From: J054 sp964613615
GTDB taxonomy: Bacteria > Pseudomonadota > Gammaproteobacteria > Steroidobacterales > GCA-2729495
Assembly: GCA_964613615.1 (NCBI GenBank)
Contig: CAZTIB010000068.1
Location: forward strand, 1 to 18,899
Direction of reading: 5' to 3'
DNA: 18,899 bases
Part shown: one piece after another, positions 1 to 8,011 of the stretch
Position numbering within the stretch: position 1 is the stretch's first letter
How the letters are laid out: each line of letters begins with the position of its first letter
Position numbers and translations under genes: made by a program
Notes under the pieces: generated by a model
The model's input: only the letters and a program-made list of their open reading frames with translations
What the model was told of the DNA's origin: nothing
Database searches by the model: none

Positions 1-503
1 CCGCCGCCGAGGTTCGCACGACCATTCAGAAAGCCAAGCGGGAGCGCGGCAAACGTTGCGGCATCGACTACTCGCACCTGGTGGATGGCCAGCTTACGGA
101 CAGCTGGGCTACCGGAATCTTTCCGAATGTACAGATCGGCCTGCACGCCGAGGGGGCGTTCCTGATGCGCTTCCTGCCCCATCCAACAGACCCCGAACGC
201 TTCTACTACAACACGATGACCCTGTGGCGACCCTGTGATGATCCGAGTTACAACGTGCCGGGTTGGATGGGTTTGCCGGAAGGCACCGACGTGTCCGGGG
301 ACGTCAGGCCGGATATCGAACGCACTGCAGTGGACGAACCGCCGAACCTGGGGCAGGTGCTGGACCAGGACTCGGAGTTGTTGCCCGTGGTTCAGCAGGG
401 TGTGCGATCGAAAGGCTTCCAGGGACCGTTGTGGGGCGAGCAGGAACAGCGGCTCCGGCATTTCCACACGGAGCTCGACCGCTACCTGTCAGGCGCAAAG
501 TAG
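1..503 (+). CDS. Rieske-type aromatic ring-hydroxylating oxygenase alpha subunit, C-terminal part (5' end outside window)
   Basis: The open frame runs in from the left edge (codons in frame from base 3) and stops with TAG at 501-503, so only about 166 C-terminal residues are present. They match the catalytic domain of ring-hydroxylating oxygenase alpha subunits. The strand-like YYNTMTLWRP is followed by a segment with VLDQDSELLPVVQQG and a closing RHFHTELDRYL helix. In this family an Asp in the acidic segment before the 'Q.G..S.GF' stretch completes the His-His-Asp mononuclear iron site; one of the Asp codons at 363-371 is the likely ligand. The N-terminal Rieske [2Fe-2S] domain and the two His ligands would lie upstream. 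The enzyme would add O2 to a ring or N/O-alkyl substrate using electrons from a reductase not seen here. The substrate cannot be told. The gene is convergent with the thiolase and ends at a likely terminator. Confidence 0.85.
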   Translation, partial: AAEVRTTIQKAKRERGKRCGIDYSHLVDGQLTDSWATGIFPNVQIGLHAEGAFLMRFLPHPTDPERFYYNTMTLWRPCDDPSYNVPGWMGLPEGTDVSGDVRPDIERTAVDEPPNLGQVLDQDSELLPVVQQGVRSKGFQGPLWGEQEQRLRHFHTELDRYLSGAK

Positions 504-529
504 CCGGCCGGCTCACGCTTCAGACAAGG

Positions 530-565
530 CCCTGCCCGCGAGAACTGCGCCGGCAGGGGGTTTTT
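530..565 (+). terminator. Rho-independent terminator after the oxygenase gene
   Basis: A 7-bp G+C-rich stem (CCCTGCC at 530-536 with GGCAGGG at 552-558) continues, after one mismatch, into three more pairs around a loop near 541-547. It is followed by GG and five T at 561-565. It lies 27 bases after the oxygenase stop and just before the stop of the convergent thiolase. Only the plus-strand side has a T tract. Confidence 0.7.
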
Positions 566-567
566 GC

Positions 568-1752
568 TCAGGCGACCTCGAACAAGCCGGCCGCACCCAT
601 CCCGCCACCCACGCACATCGTGACCACCACGTAACGTGCGCCGCGGCGCTTACCCTCGATCAGCGCGTGTCCCACGCAGCGGGTCCCGGTCATGCCGTAG
701 GGATGGCCGATCGCAATGGCGCCACCGTTCACGTTCAGCAGTTCGTTCGGAATACCGAGGGTGTCCCGGCAGTACAGCACCTGCACCGCAAAGGCTTCAT
801 TTAACTCCCACAGGCCGATGTCGTCCATCGTGAGCCCCTGTTGTTCCAGGAGCTTCGGCACTGCGTAGACCGGACCGATGCCCATGATCTCGGGCGGGCA
901 GCCGGCCACCGCAACGCCGCGGTAATAACCCAGGGGTTGGATGTCCCGCTGTTCCGCGAGCTTCGCGTCCATCACCACGCTGGCGGCGGCGCCGTCGGAG
1001 AGCTGACAGGCGTTGCCGGCGGTGACGGTGCCGTTTTCCCGCACGGCCTTGAGGCTCTGTAAGCCTTCCAGGTTGGTAGTCGGCCGGTTGCCTTCGTCCT
1101 TTTCCAGCGTGACCGCCTGCTCCGATATTTCCCCGGTTTCGCGATCCTTTACGAGCTTGACGCTGGGCAACGGCACAATCTCCGCATCCAGGTGGCCGGC
1201 TTCCTGGGCGGCCGCGCAGCGCTGCTGGCTTTGCAATGCAAACTCGTCCTGCTGTTCGCGGGAAATGCCAAAGCGCGCAGCCACGACTTCGGCCGTGTCC
1301 AGCACCGGCATATAGGCGTGTTCCGCATGCTTCAGCACCATGGGATCGGGTTCGTCGAAGGCCCATTGATAAGCGCGATCCTGCACCAGGCTCACGGACT
1401 CCTGGCCGCCGGCGACCACGACGGACATCCCGTCCTGCATGATTTGCCGGGCGCCCGCGGCAATGGTCATCAGACCCGACGAGCACTGCCGGTCCAGGGT
1501 CATGCCGGGCACCGTATCGGGCAAACCCGCGGCCAGGCCGGACATGCGCGCGAGGTTCCATCCTGCCGTGCCCGACGGCAGCGCGGTGCCGATCAACACG
1601 TCGTCGACCTCCTCTGGCGCGACGCCTGCCCGTTCGACCGCGGCCCGTATCGCGTGCCCCGTCAGCGTAGGCGATCGAGTGTTGTTGAAAGCGCCCTTGT
1701 AGGCACGGCCAATCGGCGTGCGGGCAACGGCTGCGATGACCACGTCTGTCAT
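568..1752 (-). CDS. Acetyl-CoA C-acyltransferase (thiolase), 394 aa
   Basis: A full-length thiolase of the usual 390-400 residues. The nucleophilic Cys90 sits in DRQCSSGL, His350 in the GHPYGMTGTR loop and the second catalytic Cys380 in CVGGGMGAAGLFE, so the catalytic set is complete. The enzyme would cleave a 3-ketoacyl-CoA with CoA to give acetyl-CoA (or propionyl-CoA) and a shortened acyl-CoA, in the cytoplasm, or run in the condensing direction. The ATG at 1752 has GAGG about 8 bases upstream. It is divergent from the NTF2-like gene across 163 bases and convergent with the ring oxygenase. Next to an oxygenase and a dehydrogenase, a degradative role (end of a beta-oxidation-like branch) fits best. 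I do not name fadA, because thiolases of this type occur as many paralogues. Confidence 0.95.
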   Translation of the reverse strand: MTDVVIAAVARTPIGRAYKGAFNNTRSPTLTGHAIRAAVERAGVAPEEVDDVLIGTALPSGTAGWNLARMSGLAAGLPDTVPGMTLDRQCSSGLMTIAAGARQIMQDGMSVVVAGGQESVSLVQDRAYQWAFDEPDPMVLKHAEHAYMPVLDTAEVVAARFGISREQQDEFALQSQQRCAAAQEAGHLDAEIVPLPSVKLVKDRETGEISEQAVTLEKDEGNRPTTNLEGLQSLKAVRENGTVTAGNACQLSDGAAASVVMDAKLAEQRDIQPLGYYRGVAVAGCPPEIMGIGPVYAVPKLLEQQGLTMDDIGLWELNEAFAVQVLYCRDTLGIPNELLNVNGGAIAIGHPYGMTGTRCVGHALIEGKRRGARYVVVTMCVGGGMGAAGLFEVA

Positions 1753-1915
1753 TGTAAGAACCTCGGCCTGTAGCTGGATGCGCGTGGGCCGGTGAGTTTA
1801 CTCCAGTGCCGGGGGCAGCTGGGTGGGAGAGAGAAAACCGGCAGGCGCCGGAGTTCTGGCGGACTAGAATTGGCATTGCAGCCATACGCGCGAGCGACAT
1901 CGATCAGGAGCTGAC

Positions 1916-2479
1916 ATGGATGGAAAACTGGATCTGGAAGCCCGGGTACGCCGGCTCGAAGACCGCAACGAGATCTGCGAGCTGATTGCCCGCTACGGGC
2001 TGGTAATGGACGACCGGGATATCGACGGCATGCCCGGGTTGTTCACGCCTGATGTGACGGTGCGCTCCGTAGACGGCGTGATGAACGCGCGAGGCCTGGA
2101 CGCGGTGGTCGAGCAGTTCAAGGGTCGCTTTGAGGTCCTCGGCCCGAGCCACCATTTCAGTCACGACAAGATCATTCAGTTCGACGCCGAGGACCTTGCC
2201 CACGGGACCGTGCTGTCGCATGCGGAAATGAACCGCAAAGGCCAGCCGATGCTGGCGGCAATCCGCTATTCCGACGTGTACCGGCGCTATCAAGGCCGCT
2301 GGAAATTTTCCGAACGCCTGCTGGCGTTTTTCTACTACGTACCCACGGCGGAGTACCTGGACGCACTGGGCCCCGGCCTGGCCACACGCATGCGCGCCTA
2401 CGATGAACCCCGGGCCGCCGACTTCCCGGAGAGCTTGCTCACTTGGCGCAGCTACTATGGAGAGCCAAATGCTGACTGA
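1916..2479 (+). CDS. NTF2-like / SnoaL-like domain protein, 187 aa
   Basis: The N-terminal helix LEARVRRLEDRNEICELIARYGLVMDDRD and the following 'GLFTPDVTVRS...G' are typical of the SnoaL-like (NTF2 cone-fold) family found beside ring oxygenases and steroid or aromatic catabolic genes. His-His at residues 82-83 and Asp residues around the pocket could be catalytic or only line a binding site; family members include small-subunit-like proteins, isomerases, dehydratases and proteins of unknown role. The ATG at 1916 has AGGAG 7-8 bases upstream, and the protein has no signal peptide, so it is cytoplasmic. It lies 168 bases before the PQQ dehydrogenase on the same strand. Its context suggests a step in the same catabolic pathway, but no reaction can be assigned. 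Confidence 0.8.
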   Translation: MDGKLDLEARVRRLEDRNEICELIARYGLVMDDRDIDGMPGLFTPDVTVRSVDGVMNARGLDAVVEQFKGRFEVLGPSHHFSHDKIIQFDAEDLAHGTVLSHAEMNRKGQPMLAAIRYSDVYRRYQGRWKFSERLLAFFYYVPTAEYLDALGPGLATRMRAYDEPRAADFPESLLTWRSYYGEPNAD

Positions 2480-2647
2480 TGCAGGCCAAGGGACCCAATA
2501 GTGACAGTCAGGTCAGAAGATAGCCCGCGCTCACGCGCGAGCAGCCATCAGCAAGCAGCAGCAGTGTTTCTTGCGGCAGGGCTGCAGTTGCTACCATGAT
2601 CTCCTGCGACGACGTGCCAAACAGTTGATCGATTGAGAATTGCAACG

Positions 2648-4759
2648 ATGAGCCGGCTAGAACAATGCCTATGCACCGCCATGGCGGCGGTCGGCCTGAC
2701 GGGCCCAGCCTTCGCCGACGGTGCTTTCACCGAGGCGCAGGCGACGCGAGGCCAGCAGCTCTACGATGTGCATTGCGCCGGCTGTCACCAGATGACGCTG
2801 CGCGGCTCCGCCCACGGTTCGGAGCTCAAGGGCTCGACCTTCCAGGCGAAGTGGGGCCCGCAAAGCAGTACGGATCTGCTTCGCTACAACCTCGCCAACA
2901 TGCCGCCCGCCGCCAGTGATTCCCTGCGGGAGTCGGAGCATGTCGACATCATTGCCTATATCCTCGCCGCGAACGGTCTCGCTGGGGGCGATGAAGAGCT
3001 GCGCGCAGATTCCAGCCTGGTGATCGGCTCCGGTAAGGCGGGAGAGGAATCGCAGGGCAAATGGGAATCCTGGTCGGCGGCCGGCACCATTGAAGGTGAG
3101 GCGAAAAGTCGCTCCGGCTTTGTCAATCGCGTAGTCGAGAACTTCCAACCGGTGACCGACCAGATGCTGCAACAGCCGCCCGCAGCCGACTGGCTGAGCT
3201 GGCGGCGCACGCAGGACGGCCAGGGCTACAGTCCGCTGGACCAGGTAACCCGCGACAACGTGGCCGACCTGAAGCTGGCGTGGGTGCTGGCGATGAAAGA
3301 AGGCAGCAACCAGGTCACGCCGCTGGTGCACGACGGGGTCATGTACCTGACGCATCCGGGCAACGTGATCCAGGCCGTGGATGCCAGCAACGGCGAACTG
3401 ATCTGGGAGTACGGCTATACCTTCCCGCCCGAGTCCAAGACCCTCGGCGGGCCCACCCGCAATATCGCGCTGTACGGCGACAAGCTGTTCATGGCCACCT
3501 ACGACGCCGCGCTGGTGGCCGTGGATGCCCGCACTGGCGAACAGCTGTGGCGCACCGTGAAAGCTGACTACAGTGAAGGCTATACGCACACGAGCGGACC
3601 CATCGTCGGTAACGGCGTCGTGCTGAGCGGCATCAACGGCTGCGAGCGCTTCAAGAAAGACGGCTGCTTCGTGACCGGCCACGATCCGGAGACCGGCGAC
3701 GAACTGTGGCGAACATCAACCATCGCCCTGCCCGGAGATCCCAACGACGGCTCCTGGGGCGGCAAGGCGCCGGAACTGCGGGCCGGCGGCGACACGTGGA
3801 TTCCGGGCAGCTACGACCCGGAACTGGAGTTGTTTTTCATCGGCACGTCCCAGGCCAAACCCTGGGTGGCGGCCAGCCGCGGCATGTCGCCCCTGGACGC
3901 GGCGCTATATACCAACTCGACCCTCGCGCTGAATCCCACCACCGGCAAGATCGCCTGGTACTTCCAGCACATACCCGGCGAAACCATCGACATGGAGGTA
4001 GGCTTCGAACGGGTGCTCATCGACGTGAACGGGGAGCAACTGCTGTACACCGTCGGCAAGGACGGCATCCTGTGGAAGCTGAACCGGCGCAACGGCGAGT
4101 TCGTGGATTTCACCGAGACTATCTACCAGGATATTTTTGCATTGCTGGACAGGGCCACCGGACAGGTGACCTATCGGCAGGACATCATCGACGCAGGTAT
4201 TGGCGATCCCATTGCCGCCTGCCCCGGCATCTACGGCGGACACAACTGGCAGGCCACGGCCTATAGCCCTGAAGCCGGAGCGCTGGTGATCCCGCTGCAC
4301 CAGCTGTGCGCCGAGATGGTGGGCCGCGAGGTAGCGCTGGAGCTCGGCTCCGGCGGCTACGGCGGCGATTCCAGGTCTTTCGAGATGCCCGGCAGCGACG
4401 GCAAGCTCGGGAAACTTGTCGCCATGGACGTGGAGTCCATGCAGCCCAGGTGGACGCACGAGCAACGGGCGATGTTTATGACCTCGGTGCTGACCACCGG
4501 CGGCGGCCTGGCCTTCGTTGGGGATCTCGACCGCTACTTCAAGGCCTTCGACGTCGAATCAGGTGAATTGCTCTGGCAGACGCGCCTCGGTGCACCGACG
4601 CAGGGCTTCCCGATCACCTACAGCGTGAATGACAAACAGTATGTCGCCGTACCCACCGGCATTGGCGTGTTCCGGGCGTTGACGGCAGTGATCAGTCCGG
4701 ACATCTATCAACCCACCAACGGGCACGCCCTGTACGTATTCGAACTGCCAGCGCAGTGA
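2648..4759 (+). CDS. Quinohemoprotein dehydrogenase: N-terminal cytochrome c domain plus PQQ beta-propeller, 703 aa
   Basis: With the ATG at 2648 the protein begins with a Sec signal peptide ending GPAFA, so it should be periplasmic; the in-frame TTG at 2633 would add only five residues. No strong ribosome site is visible. Residues about 24-110 form a small c-type cytochrome: heme motif CAGCH at 43-47 and the likely axial Met85 in NMPP. From about residue 175 comes an eight-bladed PQQ propeller with several D..TG..LW repeats. The active-site Glu is probable in GCERF, and the catalytic Asp in PGETID aligns with the WD of methanol dehydrogenase. The Asn calcium ligand of the usual GSGN/GTGN is replaced by Gln in GTSQAKPW, and the adjacent-Cys disulfide is not seen. 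Heme before propeller is the order of polyvinyl-alcohol dehydrogenases, not of type II alcohol dehydrogenases. It would oxidise an alcohol or hydroxylated compound and pass electrons to its heme. The substrate is unknown. Confidence 0.9.
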   Translation: MSRLEQCLCTAMAAVGLTGPAFADGAFTEAQATRGQQLYDVHCAGCHQMTLRGSAHGSELKGSTFQAKWGPQSSTDLLRYNLANMPPAASDSLRESEHVDIIAYILAANGLAGGDEELRADSSLVIGSGKAGEESQGKWESWSAAGTIEGEAKSRSGFVNRVVENFQPVTDQMLQQPPAADWLSWRRTQDGQGYSPLDQVTRDNVADLKLAWVLAMKEGSNQVTPLVHDGVMYLTHPGNVIQAVDASNGELIWEYGYTFPPESKTLGGPTRNIALYGDKLFMATYDAALVAVDARTGEQLWRTVKADYSEGYTHTSGPIVGNGVVLSGINGCERFKKDGCFVTGHDPETGDELWRTSTIALPGDPNDGSWGGKAPELRAGGDTWIPGSYDPELELFFIGTSQAKPWVAASRGMSPLDAALYTNSTLALNPTTGKIAWYFQHIPGETIDMEVGFERVLIDVNGEQLLYTVGKDGILWKLNRRNGEFVDFTETIYQDIFALLDRATGQVTYRQDIIDAGIGDPIAACPGIYGGHNWQATAYSPEAGALVIPLHQLCAEMVGREVALELGSGGYGGDSRSFEMPGSDGKLGKLVAMDVESMQPRWTHEQRAMFMTSVLTTGGGLAFVGDLDRYFKAFDVESGELLWQTRLGAPTQGFPITYSVNDKQYVAVPTGIGVFRALTAVISPDIYQPTNGHALYVFELPAQ

Positions 4760-4810
4760 CAGGCGTGCACGGCGAATGCCAGCCGCGCTGCTTCCAGTTG
4801 CCCTCGTCGC

Positions 4811-5101
4811 TCAAGCGTCGATTGGGTTGAAAAAACGCATCACGGGCTCACCATCGAGCATCGCCATGATCCTGGCGAATACGCCGGTTTCCTGGCGCCA
4901 CGTCAGGTAGCGCTGGTAGTTCTCCGGCGAATTCCAGCGCTGGACCAGGACGATAGTTTTACCGTCTTCACCCAGATAGGCGTTGATAGCTTCGCAACCT
5001 TCAAATCGGCGGGTGTCCGGGAAAATCTCTTTCAAATAAGTCTGCAGTTCGACGACAGACTCCTGTTTGACAGGCAGGTCCAGGATGACCAGGGTTCCCA
5101 T
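4811..5101 (-). CDS. ABM-fold putative quinol monooxygenase, 96 aa
   Basis: The length and pattern fit the antibiotic-biosynthesis-monooxygenase (ABM, dimeric alpha-beta barrel) family. An opening strand GTLVILDLPVKQESVVELQTYL is followed by DTRRFEGCEAINAYLGEDGKTIVLVQRWNSPENYQRYL and a helix ending in FFNPIDA. Such proteins are small homodimers, often cofactor-free quinol or polyketide oxygenases, and some are only stress or signal binders. The ATG at 5101 has AGGAG 7 bases upstream. It is convergent with the PQQ dehydrogenase (51 bases apart) and divergent from the SDR-like gene across 185 bases, which hold a perfect short palindrome close to this start. It may handle a quinone or hydroxyquinone product of the pathway, but this is inference from location only. 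Confidence 0.8.
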   Translation of the reverse strand: MGTLVILDLPVKQESVVELQTYLKEIFPDTRRFEGCEAINAYLGEDGKTIVLVQRWNSPENYQRYLTWRQETGVFARIMAMLDGEPVMRFFNPIDA

Positions 5102-5117
5102 GACGCTCTCCTAATTC

Positions 5118-5130
5118 CAGTGACTCACTG
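5118..5130. promoter_or_regulatory. Perfect 13-base palindrome, possible operator between divergent genes
   Basis: CAGTGACTCACTG reads as CAGTGA-C-TCACTG, a perfect inverted repeat with a one-base centre. It lies 17 bases before the start of the ABM gene, overlapping where its promoter or leader should be, and about 157 bases before the SDR-like gene. Position and symmetry suit a dimeric repressor site. No known operator is recognised. Confidence 0.3.
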
Positions 5131-5286
5131 TGAGCCAGTCGCCCGCGACGCAGTATGATTGTCGCAGGAAACAGCAGCTCTGCAAGGCACCGGATATTGG
5201 GCTAATCTTCCCGAAGTCCGTAACGGGCCCCGTGCGCAGCGCGATTAACAAACTGCTGCAAACACAGAACAAGGGAGGCGCACACC

Positions 5287-6078
5287 ATGCGAATACTGAA
5301 GACCGTGCTGAAAACCACACTTGGGCTCGTCCTGCTGCTCGTCGTGTTTGTGGCCTACCAGGCCCTGACCCTGCGAGCAACGATTCCCGATGATACTTTC
5401 GACCTGCAACCCGTCGCCGCGGCGGACCGCGATCCCCGCCCCGTGCTGATATTCGGCGCGACGCGTAACACAGGATATGAAGTGGCGAAGCTGCTCCGCT
5501 CTCGCGGCGAGCCCGTTACCGCAGCGGTGCGACCGAGTTCCAATCGCAGCCTCCTCGAGCCCCTGGACGTGACGTTAGTAGTGGCCGATGCGATGGATGC
5601 CGAAAGCGTGCGCGAGGCGGTGAACTCTGCAGATTTTCGGGCCATCGTCACGACGATCACGTGCGCAAAATGCGAGCCACCGGCCGACTACCTGGGCAAT
5701 AGAAACATCTTCGATGCAGCCAAGGCCGCCGGCATCGACCGTGTCGTATTCGTTTCGACTGTTGGTGCCGGGGACAGCTACGATGCTGCGAACCTGCTGT
5801 CGAAAATCGTGCTGCGCAAAATTCTGCCGCTCAAGACGCAGGCCGAGGACTATTTGATGGCAAGTGGCGTCAACTACACCATCATCCGGCCGGGTGGACT
5901 GCGCCAGAACGAAACCTCGCCCACCGGCGGGGCTGTGCTGACGGAAAATCGCTCGGCGCTGGGCTTCATTCACCGGGCAGACGTAGCCCAGCTCATCGTC
6001 GACATCCTGGATGACGAGCGCACCCGGAACAAGACCTTTGCTGCGCTGGACCCGGTCATCCCCGGTCCCTGGGAGTAG
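5287..6078 (+). CDS. Membrane-anchored atypical SDR / NAD(P)-binding protein, 263 aa
   Basis: After a basic start, residues 9-24 (KTTLGLVLLLVVFVAYQA) form a single membrane anchor or uncleaved signal. The rest is a Rossmann domain of the NAD(P)H-binding atypical SDR family: VLIFGATRNTGYEVAKLL carries the GATxxTG nucleotide loop at 57-63, and 'VVADAMDAESVREAV', 'VVFVSTVGAG' and 'YTIIRPGGLRQ' follow the family order. The classical Tyr-xxx-Lys pair is not clear, as is usual in this subgroup, which includes flavin reductase-like and quinone-sensing members. The ATG at 5287 has AGGGAGG at a good distance. If the N-terminus is only an anchor, the domain should face the cytoplasm because it needs NAD(P). 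The neighbours suggest a redox step in the left catabolic region, but this is not certain. Confidence 0.85.
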   Translation: MRILKTVLKTTLGLVLLLVVFVAYQALTLRATIPDDTFDLQPVAAADRDPRPVLIFGATRNTGYEVAKLLRSRGEPVTAAVRPSSNRSLLEPLDVTLVVADAMDAESVREAVNSADFRAIVTTITCAKCEPPADYLGNRNIFDAAKAAGIDRVVFVSTVGAGDSYDAANLLSKIVLRKILPLKTQAEDYLMASGVNYTIIRPGGLRQNETSPTGGAVLTENRSALGFIHRADVAQLIVDILDDERTRNKTFAALDPVIPGPWE

Positions 6079-6268
6079 AGCCGCCCGGTTTTTCCGGTCA
6101 CAAGGCAACACGACTGTCGCGAAAGAGCGTTGCTCGAGGGCATGTTGTTGCCACGAGGACGGACTTTTGGAGGTACACGCCATTTGGAAGGGCCGGCGGC
6201 GCTGTACCTGCGCAGGAGCAAGCTAGGCCGAAGCCGCGAGGTAAGTGAAGTGTCCCAGCATCTGGGAG
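6079..6268. other. Convergent intergenic region, no gene seen
   Basis: These 190 bases separate the stop of the SDR-like gene from the stop of the peroxidase on the other strand. Open frames here are short, lack a ribosome site and look like no known protein. A weak CCGG-TTTTT-CCGG hairpin near 6088-6100 is the only structure seen. Base composition falls towards the peroxidase side, so an island boundary may lie around 6230-6250. Confidence 0.4.
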
Positions 6269-8011
6269 TCAGTGTCGCGTGTTTGTGCGTTGACCCGGCA
6301 CTCTGAACACGTGATCCTGAATTTCGGCGCCAATATCTGTATTCAATCGAATGATGTCTGCCAAGCGAAGCGCCGTAACTCGCTTCAGGTTTTTCCGGTT
6401 CATCGAACGCGTATACCAGAAGCGATCGCCATCGCGTAGGGCTTCGAACTGTTTCCTGACTAATGTATGGAACAATTCACCGAGCATGCTATGCCTGTAA
6501 TTGTCTTCGGCCATGCCGCCGACCCAGAGATCGACGTCTTCCACGCTATTGTATATCTGCCGAAGCCGATTGGCCACTTCCATGTCGGCGGAAATGTCTT
6601 CGAAAGTTGTGGTGGGAGTCAAGCCGAGGGCACGTCGCGCATTGTTGTAGCTTGGTAATCCATGGTCGCGACCGCGCTGAATATTGAGCGATACCAGATC
6701 AAAACCACCTTGACCCGGCGCGCCAAACAGGAAGTTGCGCACGTCATCAATAACAAAACTGTCGACGTCCTGAGCCAGCTGTTGCGACAAACCGCGTAAC
6801 AGCGGCTCGATACCGTATTGACGAATCTGCTCTGGTGCAAAAAATCCGTCGCGCAGTTCGAGATGACCTGCCTCGATTGCCTGCCCTTTCTCATCAAGCC
6901 GCAACAAGATCGGGCTCAACATACTATGTCCCAAGCGAAATGCTGCTGTTGAAAACTCGTTCATGATGCGCGCATCGGTACGCGATCGATAACCATGATA
7001 GCGAGGCATGGCATGTCTGCCCAACAACACTGGCAGGAACTCCGTGTATGTGATGTGCTGAATTTCAGCGGCTACCAGAGTTCGGGCGCGTTCGAAGATC
7101 TCATCGCCGCTGGCTTGGGGGTGCTCCACCCGCAAGCGGACGGCCCAGCGATTGTGCTCGCGCATGAAAAGGGTGTGCATCGCCGTTAATGCGACCTGCT
7201 CGTTGGCGCGCACGTCACCGGCCAGGAACAGCTCACTGCTGTTGCCGCCGGCATTCTCCAGACCGTCATTGTTATCTGGCAATAGATCATTCGCCCCGGT
7301 TTTCAGACGTCCCGTGCCATCGAGCATTCTCAGCGCAGCGCTGCGTCCATCGTCGGAACCATATACGTTGGAGGCGTCAATCCAGCCCGAAATTTCATTC
7401 ACTTGTTGGCGGACGCCATCTCGATCGGAGCCGTGGATCGAACGGTTGAACTGCATCTGCTCCGCGCCGGTCGCCATGGGGTCGAAATACTCGTCACCGA
7501 AGGGCACGCTGATGGGTGCGCTCTCTGGCGGATCAACGCCGTCGGTCAGATCAATATCATGGTCTAGAAACTGACCCCATTGCCAGACGAAGTCACTTGC
7601 GCCGAACGGGTTTGGGCGATCGGTTGTCTGCGCAAACACCTGATTACTGATTTCCCGGGGACCGGGACGGGACTGACCAGCCATTTCGCTGTAACCGTCC
7701 GTGTATTCGCTGGGCAGATAACGCCTGAGCAACGTATCTGTCTCGTTCATCTCAGCGTGCTTTCTATTGTTGCCGTGGCCGTCTAGTGTGCGGGGGACCT
7801 TGTGATTCGACTTGGGCTTTCTTGGATTGCGCCGTATCTGTTTCGTTGGCGACACGCTTGAACTATGTTCTCTTGTATCCGCTTTTAGAAATCCCGAGTT
7901 CGATTGCGCATGCGCGGATCCAGAATAACAAGCAAGTGTAAGGACGGTAAGCGGCGCAACAAAAACGGGTGCGCGCCTGAAATGACTCTTATGGGGGAAA
8001 TTAATGAACAA
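6269..8011 (-). CDS. Exported animal-type (peroxidasin/myeloperoxidase-like) heme peroxidase, about 580 aa
   Basis: A Sec signal peptide (FRRAPVFVAPLTVLTLACYSGSAHA, cleavage near residue 35) is followed by a basic linker and a complete animal-type heme peroxidase domain. The distal Asp150-His151 lies in WGQFLDHDIDLTDG, the calcium loop in SGWIDASNVYGSD (residues 208-220), catalytic Arg268 and heme-linking Glu271 in GDVRANEQ, and proximal His362 in FRLGHS, followed by LNIQRGRDHGLPSYNNAR. All residues that match the key positions of myeloperoxidase are kept. It would use H2O2 to oxidise halides, thiocyanate or organic substrates outside the cytoplasm. The frame opens at TTG 8011, but GGAGG is only one base before it; an ATT six bases further in has normal spacing, so the start is uncertain. 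G+C is lower than in the neighbours (about 53% against 62% on sampled lines), which suggests transfer. Confidence 0.9.
   Translation of the reverse strand: MFINFPHKSHFRRAPVFVAPLTVLTLACYSGSAHAQSNSGFLKADTREHSSSVSPTKQIRRNPRKPKSNHKVPRTLDGHGNNRKHAEMNETDTLLRRYLPSEYTDGYSEMAGQSRPGPREISNQVFAQTTDRPNPFGASDFVWQWGQFLDHDIDLTDGVDPPESAPISVPFGDEYFDPMATGAEQMQFNRSIHGSDRDGVRQQVNEISGWIDASNVYGSDDGRSAALRMLDGTGRLKTGANDLLPDNNDGLENAGGNSSELFLAGDVRANEQVALTAMHTLFMREHNRWAVRLRVEHPQASGDEIFERARTLVAAEIQHITYTEFLPVLLGRHAMPRYHGYRSRTDARIMNEFSTAAFRLGHSMLSPILLRLDEKGQAIEAGHLELRDGFFAPEQIRQYGIEPLLRGLSQQLAQDVDSFVIDDVRNFLFGAPGQGGFDLVSLNIQRGRDHGLPSYNNARRALGLTPTTTFEDISADMEVANRLRQIYNSVEDVDLWVGGMAEDNYRHSMLGELFHTLVRKQFEALRDGDRFWYTRSMNRKNLKRVTALRLADIIRLNTDIGAEIQDHVFRVPGQRTNTRH

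Noticed and set aside
797..1900. 367-codon minus-strand frame overlapping the thiolase
   Set aside because: It is a second frame of the same strand, Arg/Gly-rich, with no motif; the thiolase frame is unambiguous.
2669..3682. 337-codon minus-strand frame
   Set aside because: It is the antisense shadow of the PQQ dehydrogenase, with typical shadow composition.
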